Positions 7,786 through 18,782 of a stretch of 64,000 nucleotides of DNA are shown here, one piece after another. Numbering within the stretch: the first letter of the stretch is position 1; each line of letters starts with the position of its first letter. The translations under genes were made by a program, and so were the position numbers. Under the pieces are notes generated by a model. It did not search any database and was not told where the DNA came from. It was given only the letters and a program-made list of their open reading frames with translations. The DNA is taken from assembly GCF_000024405.1 (NCBI RefSeq), contig NC_013517.1, forward strand, positions 2,604,001-2,668,000, in the 5' to 3' direction. This stretch comes from Sebaldella termitidis ATCC 33386 (GTDB lineage: Bacteria; Fusobacteriota; Fusobacteriia; Fusobacteriales; Leptotrichiaceae).

Positions 7786-10700
7786 TTAAAATACTGCTTT
7801 CAATGTTACTCCTGCTCTGTAATCATCTTCCTTATCATTTCCTGTTGAATACTCTCCTGTAAGGAATATTCCATATCTGTCTTCTATCTCTAAGCCTATT
7901 GCTGCTTTTGTTCTGAATGTTCCTTTTTCATCTTCAGGTTTTGATAATTTATGATAACCATCTTCTACTGCTATCAGTCTCGCTTTTTCTCTTTCATTAA
8001 GATCCGCGAGCTCATATTCATATGCAAAATCGAATATTCCTTTTAACTGCCATGCTGTGTTAGCTCCTAAAGGTAGTGCTCCTTTCAGCTCTACCCCTGC
8101 TCTCGGCTTCGCACTCCATGCATCATTTCCTTCTACCTCAAGTGCTTCCAGTCCGCTTTCATTAAATGTAGGTCTTGTCACATACATTGCTCTGAATGCT
8201 CCATACGGCATCAGGCTTGCTTTTTTACCTAAGCCAAATTCTTTTCCGAGTATATTGTCACTTGTTATACTGTATGTTTCATATGATCCGTTCATTTCTG
8301 ATCTGCTGTTAGGACTTGGCCAGTCTATATTTCTGTCTACATTATGAATACTTGCTCTTCCAGTCAGATCATTTACTACTTTCCATCCATTTGATCTATA
8401 CTTATTATGCACTCCAAGCTGGATTGTATCTACCCATTCTTCACTTTCATTTCCGTCTTTGAATTCAAAGCCTGTATGAACATATCCCAGTGAATAGCCA
8501 AATGTATGCTTATATGTTCTTTCCACTTCTCTTAAAGCAAGTACTCCTGTTGTTGTATAATCATAACCCACTACTCCGTCTGTTTCTTCTTTGTTCTTTC
8601 CTTTTCCAGCTATTACACTTATTTTTACATTTTCTTTTGTGTTGTTTGCAGAATCCTGCAATAAGTGCAGTGATTCTTCAAATGCCTTTGCTATGTCATA
8701 TTCTCTCTGGTTTATATTAGCATATACATTTCCTGCAAGACTTGCCATTATATGTCTAAAGTCAGATTCATTTGTTATGTAGTTGATCTTATCAAATATT
8801 TTTCTTCCCTCACCATAAGTAACGGCATATTTCTCATTCATCACTCTTCCAAAGTCTTCGTACCACAAGCCGTCTGTAAATTCTGTATATGCTTTTCTTG
8901 TCATTACCATATTTGATCCGTCTGCTGTTGCTGTCCATGTTAATGACTGCGATATGTACTCTCCTTTTCCTGTTGCTCCTTTGAATATATTTTCAAATAC
9001 ATATCTGTCTGAAGCTGTTCCAGTGGCAAAATCAGGAGCTACTTCCAGTCTGTCCGGTATTACACCGCCGAACCCTACCTGGCTTGATGAATTTGTTGTT
9101 GGTGTATTTGTAGATGGATCTATTGTTACTATTACTCTTATTCCATCATAATTAAAGTTCCCTCCAACATTCACATTTATTACTCCGGTATTTGTTAAAG
9201 TCGGCATTCTGTCAGCTTCATACTGTTTTGATGTATATCCTTGTGTTGTGCCAGTACTATCTTTTACATTGTTTTTGTCTACAGTAGAAGTATACAGTAT
9301 TCCCATTCCTGTTCCCGTTATATTTATAATTCCGTTATTTACCAGCTTAGTATCATCTCCAGCCAAATATATTCCTGCCACATCATTACCGGTTACATTT
9401 ATTATTGATCCGGTATGATTGTATATCTGGGCTCCGCTCTGTCCTGCTATTCCTATTACTCCTTCACCAGTCATATTAATTGTACCATAGTTATTTACTA
9501 CTGCATTCTCTGCTGCAAATATTCCCTTGGCATTATCTCCGAAACCATTTATAATTCCTCTGTTCTCCGCTGTATAACCTGCTCCTTTTACATAAATTCC
9601 TATCCCGTCTTTTCCTACCTGTATAGTTTTGCCTGCATTATTCGTTATATTAGAATTTTCACCGTATATTCCCACTGAATAGCCCGTTTTATATTTTTCT
9701 CCCTTTGAATCTATGTGTTCTACTAAATTTGAATCTCCTAATATTATATCTGCATTATTTATTATACCTGCATTTTTGGCATATATTCCTATATTCGAAA
9801 CTCCTGTATTACCTGTTATATCTGCATTGTTTATAAAAGATCCGCCGTTTTTCAGGTAATACCCTATGTTATCTGATCCTGTCATTGTCAGTGTTCCGCT
9901 GTTATCCGCTGCCAATACAGAATCAGCAAATACAAATATACTGTTATTTCCTATTACTGATGATTGATTATTTATAAATGACGGGGCTGTACTTCCTGTG
10001 AATACAAATCCGTATGATCCGTCTCCCACTGATACTGTAGAATCATTTAGTACCATTCCTGTCTGATTTACTGCATATACTCCCACTCCGTCATTCTGAC
10101 CCACTGTTATTGATGATCCGGGGTGTAAAATTATTGTTCCTCCCTCTGAATATATACCTGTTCCACCGTTTCCTGCTGTTATTGATCCGTCATTTGTTAT
10201 ATTTCCGTTCTTATTATAGATTCCTACTCCATTATCTCCTACATTTACTGCACTTGCTGTCATATTATGAATATTACTGTTTATGTTATCAGCATAGATT
10301 CCTACACCCGGCTGTGTCTGACTTGCAGAATTACCTATTAATATTGTACCTGCATTGACTATACTATTAGCACCGGCTGTGTATATCCCTATTGACTGGT
10401 CTCCGGTTAAGCTTATTTTATTGCTGTTTATTATTGTTGTCGGTATTGACGCTGAATTTTCCGAATATATTCCTACTGCTTTCTGACTTCCGCTGTTTAT
10501 TTCCGATATACCTGAATTCAAAATAAAGTCTCCGTCTTTTAGGAACAATCCTGTCGATTCCTGTCCGATTGTAATAATTCCGTTGTTGTTGACTATATGC
10601 GAGCCTGCTCCTTCTCCATATATTCCTACTGAATTATTAGTTAATGTTATCGTTCCTTCATTTCTTCCTCTTGCTCCTCCTGTCAGATACATTCCTGCTG

Positions 10701-13700
10701 ATGAATCTCCAAGTGTTATTGATCCTAAGTTCGTTCCTTCTTCATTTACTGTTATTCCTGATCCTGACACCACATGACCCGGTACTCCTGAATGCTGTCC
10801 GCTTAATACCATTCCCGATACATTTGTTCCTGTTGAATTTATATTTGAAGATAAACCAAATAATGCTGCTGTCCCGATTCCGTTTATTAACGATCCGTTT
10901 GAACCTAATGTTGCAGATGTATTATTATAGAAATCCCCGCCTATCATATTTCCTACTACATATGTTGAGCCTGGCGCTGAGTTTACTGTAAACGGTGTTG
11001 ACAGATTTATACTTGAACTTGAATCTGTTATCATTAATGTTATGTTTTGCCCGTTTACTGCTATCGTTCCTCCAAGATTTGTGAAGCTGCTTCCGTTTGT
11101 CAGGTAGTAGCCTATTGCGTTATCTCCATTCAGTGACATTGTTCCGCCGTTTATATTCCCTGTACTTCCGCTTGCATATATTCCTACTCCGTCTTTTCCC
11201 ACTGTTATATTTCCGTCTATATTCAATGTCGAATTTACTGCATATATTCCTATTCCTGCCGCACCGCTTGATACATCTATATTTGAGCCTGTTCCAAGTG
11301 TTATTAATGAATTCGCTGCCGGAAGTGCTGTATTATTGGCATATATCCCGTATCCTCCATGTGCTGTCCCTGTTGAGATTATATTTCCGTTATTATTTAT
11401 ATTTATTGTTCCGTTTCCATATAATTCCGGAGTAGTTAAATAGTTTACCCCATATATTCCTACACTTTTATTTCCTATATTTACTGTTCCCGCATTTGTT
11501 ATCACAGTTCCGTTTGCTCCGTATATTCCTACTGATTCTTCTCCTGTTACTTTTATAAAGCTTCCGGCTCCTGTATTTGTTATATCTCCAAAATCTGCCA
11601 ATATCCCTGTAGATTTATTTCCTGACATATCTATTACATTATTATTGTTTATTGTTATTCTTGCTCTATCAACAGGAGCTGCTCCTGTTCCGTAGTTTAC
11701 CTGTCCTACTCCCAGCTGTCCGGCATTTGATCCTGTTATTGATGAATTTACATCTACACTTGAATTTATGAAATCTGATTTATTATATGAATCTGCTGCA
11801 TTGTTCAGGTTTACTGCCTGATCTACTATCAAAGTTCCTTTTGTTATAGAAAACGGTGTATAGTTTGGATTACTTGATGATGATATCTTTACCTGCGGTG
11901 TTATCGTTGCTCCCGGAGCATATGCCGCTCCCAGTGAGCTAAGCAGTATTGTTCCCGGTGTATCAAGTATCGCCAGTTTTGAAGTAGGATCCTTCAGATT
12001 TACTTCCAGTGTTCCTCCGCCTGTTACTAAGCTGCTCAGATATGTATTCAGGGCTCCTGTGGATGAAAATGCCATTCCTCCTGCTTCTACATCTACTACT
12101 ATATTATTTCCTACAGGTATATTTATATTTCCTGAACCATTATTCAGAGCAAATATACCTCCGTTATCCACTACTGATTTATATGTTCCCGACAGCTGTA
12201 TTGTTGCTCCGTTATCTGCATAAAGACCTATTGCTCCGCTTCCTGTCTTTATTATTCCGCCTGACAGATTATTTACAGTTCCGGCTTTGGCATATAGACC
12301 TGCTCCGTTTTGCGAATATACTTCTATATTACCGCTTCCCATACTGAAAGTTCCTGACTGATTATATACACCTACCTGATCTTTATCAGTTCCCACAGCT
12401 GTCAGCCTTATATTTCCGGCATTAATACCTATTCCATGACTGCTTACATACATACCTATTGCTTTATCTGCAGATAGCGGCAGAGACTGTATATTTCCGC
12501 TGTTTGTTATAGTTCCTGTATTACCTGCTGATGCTCCGATACCATACATTCCTGTTACATTATCTCCGACGGATATTGTGCCTGTATTTGTTCCTGATGA
12601 AGTATTCCCGGCTGTAGCTTCTACATACATTCCTATTCCCGAATCCACACTGTCTATTTTTACTGCTGCACCGCTGCTCATATTAGAATTTTTCAGATAA
12701 ATTCCTGTCCCGTCTCCGCCGGTAACTTCGATACTACCTGTTATTGAGGTTGATGTGCTTTCTTCTCCATATATTCCCACTGCATTTCCGCCGCTTGCAG
12801 ATTCTGCTTTTATTGTTCCTGCACTGGTTAGATTAGTTTTTCCTGCAAATACTCCTATTATATTTCCTGTTCCTTTTAAGTCTATGTTTGAAGCAGATGT
12901 AAGATTGACTGATGAATTTGCCAGCGCCAGTACATTATTTGTGTAAATTCCGGTTACATTCCCTGTTACTCCTCCGCTCACAGTTTTTATGTCTTTATCA
13001 TTTGTAATATCTATTGTATCATTTCCATACCCTAATACTGACGAAGCATTTACCCCGTCAAAATAATTTCTTCCGTACATTCCTACAGAACCAGTTCCAA
13101 GCTCTATCAATCCTTCATTCAGTGCTTTGGAACCATTAGCTGTGTATATTCCCACAGAACTTGCACCTAGAGTTATTTTCCCTGAAGCCGAATTTTTCAT
13201 AGTTATATAATCTCCGGCAATTGCTGTAGACCCGGTTCCTGCTAATGAAATCGTACCGTTATTTGTAATATATCTTCCAGCAAGCGTACCTGACGGAGTA
13301 TTTTTCTGTGCTATGGCAACATATTGTTTTGCCAGAGTCGGTCCGGATACTGTTATACCATTATTTACCGTTATGTTGGAATCAAGGAACTGAATTTTAC
13401 CATATGATCCGGAATCTAAATTAGATTCTGCGGTATTATTTAATGCAAGTTCTACACCCTTCATTACATATTGGTTATACCCAGATGAAGCTCCTAAATT
13501 AAAAATAGTGGTCAGGTCATTAAGACCGGCAAAGTCTGAAATATCAGCAGCTCCTGATACTCCATTAACATAAAGAAGACTTGAACCTGCCGCCATACTT
13601 AACTGTAAATTTCCCGCACCGGTAAAAGCTGACTGAAGTCCTGTTACCATAGTATTTATCTGACTGATACTGCTTACATCTACATACATGGCCAATCCGC

Positions 13701-16188
13701 CGGATGCCACACTTGCAGATGTTCCCGGAGCTATATTGTATTTTCCTGTAAATACTCCGGAATTTGCATAGTTATAAAATAAAAGTCCTCCTGACCTCAC
13801 TTCTGCTATATTTGTCCCTGATAAATTAATAGTGGAATTTGCACCCGAATACATTGCTATTCCGCCATTTTGGGCTACTATTTTTCCGCCGCTTATATTT
13901 GTGTTAGTTGTTCCTGTAGAATATACTCCTATGGAATTTTCACCGCCTGAAGTAATTGTCCCTCCTGATAATGCAAATGTCCCGGAATTATACACTCCTG
14001 CAGATCTTTCTCCTGTTAATGATATAGTTCCTGTTGTCATTTTATTCGCTGCCGAAGTAGTAGAAAATATCCCTATGGAATCATCACCTGAAACAACTAT
14101 TGCTCCTGTATTTTCAGCCATTCCTCCATTTGTCGAATACATTCCTGCCGAACTTGCACCGCTTATACTGATATTTGCACCTGCCAGATTTTGAATAGTT
14201 GCTGTCTGAGCTCCTGAATTACCATTTGCAATCATTGCAAAATTTGATCCGCCGCTTACATTTATTTTCCCGGAATTTTTGGCAACAGGATTTCCCGCTC
14301 CCAGACTTATTGTTCCTATATCCACACGCATACCCGTATTTCCGTTTCCGGTACTGCTGACATTAATTATCCCGGTACTTGTATTCTCTATATCATTATT
14401 CCCAAGTATTCTAAGATACATACCTATACTGTCTTCTATGTTATCTTTAAGGTTTATGTTTCCTGTATTTTTTACTTTTCCGGTACTCCCGTTAACTTTC
14501 GATGTAACTGTAGCATCATCCATCACTGCTATTCCGGCTGATAAATCTGCTTTATCCGTTCCATCAGGATTTTTTCTTAATTCAATGGTACCGCTGTTTA
14601 TGACTCCTTTAAAATTAGCATTGCTGCTTGCCCCGAATTTCATTGCGTAGCTTTCTTTTCCGCTTATACTTATAGTATTTTTATTTTCCAGACGTGTTGA
14701 TCCGGAAGTGATACTTGGCAGATAAACATACATTCCTATTGAATTTTTACCTCTAAAATCTATTGTTCCTGTATTTAGTAAATCAAGTTTTTCAGTTCCT
14801 GAATTTGCATTTTCCTGCACAAGTGCAATTCCCACTTTATATCCTACATAGCCATCTGATGTTTTATTTATATCATAAAGTGCACCAAGCGGACCTGTAA
14901 TAGTGCCGCTTATACTCGAATCCTGTATAAACGGATCATCTTTTTCTGTTTTATCTGTAATTAATCCTGAATTTTCTATACTTTTTACATCTCCGGCATT
15001 ATTTCCCTGTGTAACCAGTCCTAATGTCAAGATACCTTTTAAATTTAATGTTCCGCTGAGCAATAAATTTCCTGAACCATTATCAAATTCAAAAAATCTG
15101 GATCCCCCTATAAAAAATCTCTGATTATTCAAATTTGTTCCCTGTGAAGCCTGCACATTAATAACTGTAGCTCCGTTTTTCCATGCATTAACAGAAACTC
15201 CCAAAGAATTAGTGTTAAACGAATCAAAATTATATGTACCTGCTAAAGTATACGGTGCGCTCATAGTCCCTTCATCATTTCCTAATTTGAAAGCATATCT
15301 CATCTCTGCCCCGCTGTTATTAGCCCATGTGTAATGCAGCCGGTTCACAAATCCGCTGCCGTCAGTATAAGTGGCACGGGCATGAGAATATCCTCCGTTA
15401 CCTCCTCCGCTTGTTGCCCAGCTGTTCCAGTCTGCCCCAAGTAATATTGAAAAGTTTGGCGGTGCTGATAAGCCTGGCGGTGTTACATTTGGGGTTACCG
15501 GGTTAAAGCTGCTTATATCAATAGGAGAAATAGTCGGCGGTGTCACAGAAACGCTGCTTGGCGGTGTCAATGTCCCTATATTAGGTACTGTAAATGAAGC
15601 CAACGGCGGCAGTACTGGTGTTATTGCTCCCACTGACGGTAATCCCGGTGCTACCGGTGTTACCAAAGGCAGTGAAGGCTTGGCTACTCCAAGTGATATA
15701 GGCTGTCTGCTTGGTTCTCTTACCTGTACAGTTACACCAAGGTCTATTTCTTTCGGCTGCTGCAGTTCCTTATACGGCTTTCCGGCCATTCCATTTATCA
15801 TTCCGCTTGTCATTACATAATTACCATATTCATCATGATATCCCGATACTTTTGAATGATACTGTGCATTTTCTCTGGTATTGTCTTTTCCCTCGCTGTA
15901 CTCATCATAAAAGCCTGTAAAAAATACCTGCCACTCCAGATATTCCGGTTTTACTATATAGTCACTCTGTAAATATAAATCCTTCAATTCTTTATTTTTT
16001 TGATTGAGTATTCTTTCTATTATTTGATACGTTTTTTGATTAGAGCTTCCTTTTTCTATATTTTTAACTATACTGTTATACATTCGCTCATATTTAGGGC
16101 TTACTGTAGTTTCAGCTCCTGCTGTATAAGCTGATAGTATCGAGTTTACTGCCAGAAACGATACTAATAATTTTTTATTTCTTTTCAT
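7786..16188 (-). CDS. Giant type V autotransporter, fusobacterial type
   Basis: A 2,800-aa outer-membrane autotransporter. A signal peptide (MKRNKKLLVSFLAVNSILSA, cleavage near the AGA-E boundary) is followed by an N-terminal module of about 100 residues containing NKELKDLYLQSDYIVKPEYL, which is shared with the second autotransporter. A Pro/Val/Thr-rich spacer (about residues 165-245) follows. The long passenger is built of degenerate beta-helix-like repeats with recurring GIYG, GIGIY, INNGNI and SGG motifs. The last 335 residues or so form the beta-barrel translocator, ending LKAVF with the terminal Phe typical of outer-membrane proteins. Adhesion or autoaggregation is the usual role of such proteins, but no ligand can be named. 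Asn, Gly, Ser and Thr dominate the passenger and Cys is absent from it. Confidence 0.92.
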   Translation of the reverse strand: MKRNKKLLVSFLAVNSILSAYTAGAETTVSPKYERMYNSIVKNIEKGSSNQKTYQIIERILNQKNKELKDLYLQSDYIVKPEYLEWQVFFTGFYDEYSEGKDNTRENAQYHSKVSGYHDEYGNYVMTSGMINGMAGKPYKELQQPKEIDLGVTVQVREPSRQPISLGVAKPSLPLVTPVAPGLPSVGAITPVLPPLASFTVPNIGTLTPPSSVSVTPPTISPIDISSFNPVTPNVTPPGLSAPPNFSILLGADWNSWATSGGGNGGYSHARATYTDGSGFVNRLHYTWANNSGAEMRYAFKLGNDEGTMSAPYTLAGTYNFDSFNTNSLGVSVNAWKNGATVINVQASQGTNLNNQRFFIGGSRFFEFDNGSGNLLLSGTLNLKGILTLGLVTQGNNAGDVKSIENSGLITDKTEKDDPFIQDSSISGTITGPLGALYDINKTSDGYVGYKVGIALVQENANSGTEKLDLLNTGTIDFRGKNSIGMYVYLPSITSGSTRLENKNTISISGKESYAMKFGASSNANFKGVINSGTIELRKNPDGTDKADLSAGIAVMDDATVTSKVNGSTGKVKNTGNINLKDNIEDSIGMYLRILGNNDIENTSTGIINVSSTGNGNTGMRVDIGTISLGAGNPVAKNSGKINVSGGSNFAMIANGNSGAQTATIQNLAGANISISGASSAGMYSTNGGMAENTGAIVVSGDDSIGIFSTTSAANKMTTGTISLTGERSAGVYNSGTFALSGGTITSGGENSIGVYSTGTTNTNISGGKIVAQNGGIAMYSGANSTINLSGTNIAEVRSGGLLFYNYANSGVFTGKYNIAPGTSASVASGGLAMYVDVSSISQINTMVTGLQSAFTGAGNLQLSMAAGSSLLYVNGVSGAADISDFAGLNDLTTIFNLGASSGYNQYVMKGVELALNNTAESNLDSGSYGKIQFLDSNITVNNGITVSGPTLAKQYVAIAQKNTPSGTLAGRYITNNGTISLAGTGSTAIAGDYITMKNSASGKITLGASSVGIYTANGSKALNEGLIELGTGSVGMYGRNYFDGVNASSVLGYGNDTIDITNDKDIKTVSGGVTGNVTGIYTNNVLALANSSVNLTSASNIDLKGTGNIIGVFAGKTNLTSAGTIKAESASGGNAVGIYGEESTSTSITGSIEVTGGDGTGIYLKNSNMSSGAAVKIDSVDSGIGMYVEATAGNTSSGTNTGTISVGDNVTGMYGIGASAGNTGTITNSGNIQSLPLSADKAIGMYVSSHGIGINAGNIRLTAVGTDKDQVGVYNQSGTFSMGSGNIEVYSQNGAGLYAKAGTVNNLSGGIIKTGSGAIGLYADNGATIQLSGTYKSVVDNGGIFALNNGSGNINIPVGNNIVVDVEAGGMAFSSTGALNTYLSSLVTGGGTLEVNLKDPTSKLAILDTPGTILLSSLGAAYAPGATITPQVKISSSSNPNYTPFSITKGTLIVDQAVNLNNAADSYNKSDFINSSVDVNSSITGSNAGQLGVGQVNYGTGAAPVDRARITINNNNVIDMSGNKSTGILADFGDITNTGAGSFIKVTGEESVGIYGANGTVITNAGTVNIGNKSVGIYGVNYLTTPELYGNGTININNNGNIISTGTAHGGYGIYANNTALPAANSLITLGTGSNIDVSSGAAGIGIYAVNSTLNIDGNITVGKDGVGIYASGSTGNINGGTMSLNGDNAIGYYLTNGSSFTNLGGTIAVNGQNITLMITDSSSSINLSTPFTVNSAPGSTYVVGNMIGGDFYNNTSATLGSNGSLINGIGTAALFGLSSNINSTGTNVSGMVLSGQHSGVPGHVVSGSGITVNEEGTNLGSITLGDSSAGMYLTGGARGRNEGTITLTNNSVGIYGEGAGSHIVNNNGIITIGQESTGLFLKDGDFILNSGISEINSGSQKAVGIYSENSASIPTTIINSNKISLTGDQSIGIYTAGANSIVNAGTILIGNSASQTQPGVGIYADNINSNIHNMTASAVNVGDNGVGIYNKNGNITNDGSITAGNGGTGIYSEGGTIILHPGSSITVGQNDGVGVYAVNQTGMVLNDSTVSVGDGSYGFVFTGSTAPSFINNQSSVIGNNSIFVFADSVLAADNSGTLTMTGSDNIGYYLKNGGSFINNADITGNTGVSNIGIYAKNAGIINNADIILGDSNLVEHIDSKGEKYKTGYSVGIYGENSNITNNAGKTIQVGKDGIGIYVKGAGYTAENRGIINGFGDNAKGIFAAENAVVNNYGTINMTGEGVIGIAGQSGAQIYNHTGSIINVTGNDVAGIYLAGDDTKLVNNGIINITGTGMGILYTSTVDKNNVKDSTGTTQGYTSKQYEADRMPTLTNTGVINVNVGGNFNYDGIRVIVTIDPSTNTPTTNSSSQVGFGGVIPDRLEVAPDFATGTASDRYVFENIFKGATGKGEYISQSLTWTATADGSNMVMTRKAYTEFTDGLWYEDFGRVMNEKYAVTYGEGRKIFDKINYITNESDFRHIMASLAGNVYANINQREYDIAKAFEESLHLLQDSANNTKENVKISVIAGKGKNKEETDGVVGYDYTTTGVLALREVERTYKHTFGYSLGYVHTGFEFKDGNESEEWVDTIQLGVHNKYRSNGWKVVNDLTGRASIHNVDRNIDWPSPNSRSEMNGSYETYSITSDNILGKEFGLGKKASLMPYGAFRAMYVTRPTFNESGLEALEVEGNDAWSAKPRAGVELKGALPLGANTAWQLKGIFDFAYEYELADLNEREKARLIAVEDGYHKLSKPEDEKGTFRTKAAIGLEIEDRYGIFLTGEYSTGNDKEDDYRAGVTLKAVF

Positions 16189-16261
16189 TATTCCTCCAAA
16201 TTATTTTTTATCTTATAGTGTTTTCTGCTTTATATTGTTCTCTTCTAAAATAAAATGTTTT

Positions 16262-16594
16262 TTATTTTTTGTCTATTTTTCCTCTTTTGTAAGCTTTCCC
16301 CACTCTCTCACCACTGTTTAGCCATTCTTTAAATTGTACCACTTCCCTCCTGTTATCTGTATTCATCGGTAGGGCTGAATACTGTATTGCTGATTAATAT
16401 TAAGACATCCCTCTTGATATTTCTCCTCATTTGGCATTAATTCATCATCTTCTGCCTTTGTTCTGCCAAATAATACTGTCAGTAACTTCTTTCTCCCGGG
16501 AATTTCACTTTTATTCTTCAGTTATGCCTGCTCTCACACCATGAATATTCAATGATAATATAACTGACAATAACACAAAAATTATTTTCCTCAT
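16262..16594 (-). pseudogene. Frame-broken small secreted-protein gene before the autotransporter
   Basis: An AGGAGG ribosome site precedes an ATG at 16594 that opens a clear signal peptide (MRKIIFVLLSVILSLNIHGV) and stops after 27 residues. A shifted frame then stays open for 47 codons (LFGRTKAEDDELMPNEEKYQ) to a TGA. A third frame encodes a 34-residue piece with VVQFKEWLNSGERVGKAYKR ending in TAA at 16262, 74 bp before the autotransporter start. Read together, the three pieces would make one secreted protein of about 110 aa with two frameshifts. Alternatively, only the first ORF is real and the rest is non-coding. No family was recognised. Confidence 0.5.
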
Positions 16595-17945
16595 TTATAC
16601 CTCCTTTTCTTGGTTTTTTAGAAACTTTGCTATATTCTGTTTTATATTAGACTGCAATTTTTCCTGAATTTTGTATTTTTTATTGATCCGCCTTTCAAAA
16701 ACATTTATATTTTAATTAAATTTCAAGATTATTATTTTAAATCTCACAAATAATCTGTTATGAATATTTTACTAAATTCAAGCTTTAAAGTCAATTTTAA
16801 TGAAAAAAAAACAATAAAATAATAAAATGTCAGACTTCTCTCCGGGAAATTTAGTTTACGATTTCTAAATTTTTCAAAAATATAATTACTTTTTTATTCT
16901 AAATATTAATTATAAAATTATTCCCTTTTTATTTATAGAAATACTTAGCTCTATGTTTTTTTATCTAATATATTTATTATTTCTGTTTTCAAAAAAATCC
17001 CTCTTTTTCAAAAGTACATTTCATCAATATTTTCAGCCGATTTATATACAGAATAATTCTAGGTAATTTCTTCATCTGTTAACCTTACAGCATATCGTAT
17101 TATTAATTTTTATATATACTCTAAAATAAATTTAAACAATATGATTAAATACGTATTTCAATTTAAAATTAAATCAATTACTAAAGATTATACTTTAATT
17201 TTGAGTTTTCAGACAACTCTATATTTTACATGTTCTATAATTTTTTTAAACTGTGATATTATTTGATATTTTAAATATTCAGTTTCTGAGAAATTGCATT
17301 ATGTAGGACGGCAAAAGGTTTTTTATTCAGTATGATACTTGTGAAACTATAAATAGGCAAAAGCATTGCTAACCTCTATATGACAATCTGAATAAATCAA
17401 TAGAATATCAGAAGATAAAAAAACTGTTGCTGCACTTCTTCTGATACTTATGATAATGCCTGAAAAGAAGCAGCTTCCATATATTAGTAATCAGATAAAA
17501 TTGTTATGTGTACGGCAGAAAAGAAGATATATTTATTGGAATGATACTGCATATCACTTATGGGACTTACAGTAAAAGGCTCTAATAAGCTTCGAAAAGA
17601 CTCAGCTCTTTTGAAAAAAGGATATAATTTGCAGCTTCATGTTTTTCACCATTTTTATAAAATATTGGTCAAGAGAGAATCCCATAAAATTTATTTTGCT
17701 GCTTAGACAAGAGTTTAATAGATACGGGCTGAAAAAATGCAGGAATAACCTCGGGGATAGATAATGTAAAGCATTGGCAAGTTCTGCTCCAAGGATATAT
17801 TAATAAGAATCATAGACAATCTAATAATATATAAAGTATTATAAATCAGTCTTAATAAGCTTTATAAAGTAAAAATGCACCATCATTTGTCAGTTCAGCG
17901 ACTTTTGAGGTGCATTTTTAAAAAAATTTCTATATCTGATAAAAT
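16595..17945 (-). other. Gene-poor stretch, probably decayed DNA
   Basis: No intact gene was found in either strand. Just upstream of the broken secreted gene lies a weak promoter-like TTGCAG-17-TATAGC (about 16645-16670). From about 17280 to 17870 the plus strand shows short open pieces broken by stops (for example SNQIKLLCVRQKRRYIYWND and LLRQEFNRYGLKKCRNNLGD). They suggest the remains of a coding region, perhaps a mobile element, but they match nothing I can name. The far end holds the hairpin at 17871-17919. Confidence 0.5.
17871..17919 (-). terminator. Terminator of the DKNYY-repeat gene
   Basis: An 11-bp perfect stem AAAAATGCACC (17871-17881) / GGTGCATTTTT (17909-17919) with a 27-nt loop, located 27 bp past the stop of the gene at 17946. 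A/T runs on both flanks would let it act in both directions. Confidence 0.7.
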
Positions 17946-18578
17946 CTATCTGTAAAATAAATACCAGCTTGGATCTACCAGCTCAAAATCAGCAGGATTC
18001 CCATCCTGAATAATTTTTCCTGTATAATATACGTGATTTTTATCTTTTGCATAATCTATATCCAGTATTTTAAAAGTAGCTGGATCTGCACTTTCTATTT
18101 TATTCCCGTGATAATAAACATTATTTTTATCCCTTGCATAACTAAATCTCAATACTTTGAATGATGCTATATCAGCTCCGTTCAAAATATCTCTCAAATA
18201 ATATACATTGTTCTTATCTTTGGTATAATAATAGTCCAATATTTTAAATGTTGCCGGATCTACATTCGCTAAAGCTGTTCTGTAATAGTAAACTTTGTCC
18301 TTATCTTTGGTATAGCTGTAATCCAGTATTCTGAAAGTCAGCGGATCTACCCCGGGAAGCTTGTCACCTTCATAATAAACATTATTTTTATCTTTTGCAT
18401 AAAAATAATCTAAATTCTTAAATGTCGGAGTATCTGCCTCGGTCATTTCATCCCTGTATTTAAGACGCTGGTAATAAACTTTTCCATTATTTATAATATA
18501 TCTCGTGATAGCATATGATTTTACCGGAAAGCATAAAACAACAGCAAATAAGCCAAAAATCATAAACAATTTTTTCAT
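17946..18578 (-). CDS. DKNYY-repeat secreted protein
   Basis: A 210-aa protein with a signal peptide (MKKLFMIFGLFAVVLCFPVK). At least five tandem repeats of about 30 residues follow the pattern DxxTFKILDYxYTKDKNNVYY, which is the DKNYY family. Proteins of this kind are frequent in fusobacteria and some other Gram-negatives, are predicted to be periplasmic or surface-exposed, and have no established function. The repeats run to the C-terminus. It stands alone with its own terminator. Confidence 0.85.
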   Translation of the reverse strand: MKKLFMIFGLFAVVLCFPVKSYAITRYIINNGKVYYQRLKYRDEMTEADTPTFKNLDYFYAKDKNNVYYEGDKLPGVDPLTFRILDYSYTKDKDKVYYYRTALANVDPATFKILDYYYTKDKNNVYYLRDILNGADIASFKVLRFSYARDKNNVYYHGNKIESADPATFKILDIDYAKDKNHVYYTGKIIQDGNPADFELVDPSWYLFYR

Positions 18579-18782
18579 CTGTACCTCCTAAACTATATTT
18601 CTACTCTGTTTATACATTATATCATAAAAATGACTGATTAGTCTGTTTTTATTCTTTAATAAAAAAATAAACTTTATGACTTATAAGTCATAACTTACTG
18701 TCAAACAGAAAAAATCTGTAATTTTATCTAATTAAAATATGATTATTTTTTTTTAATATTATCCTTTACCATTTGAAAATTA

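Noticed and set aside
8900-14900. CRISPR-like or tandem-repeat signal
   Set aside because: Recurring units vary in length and are in frame with the autotransporter; they encode degenerate beta-helix repeats, with no identical repeats or unique spacers.
8057-15920. Many plus-strand open frames of 60-120 codons opposite the first autotransporter
   Set aside because: They are antisense shadows of a repetitive Gly/Asn/Ser-rich gene: no ribosome sites, Leu/Pro-rich text with no family features.
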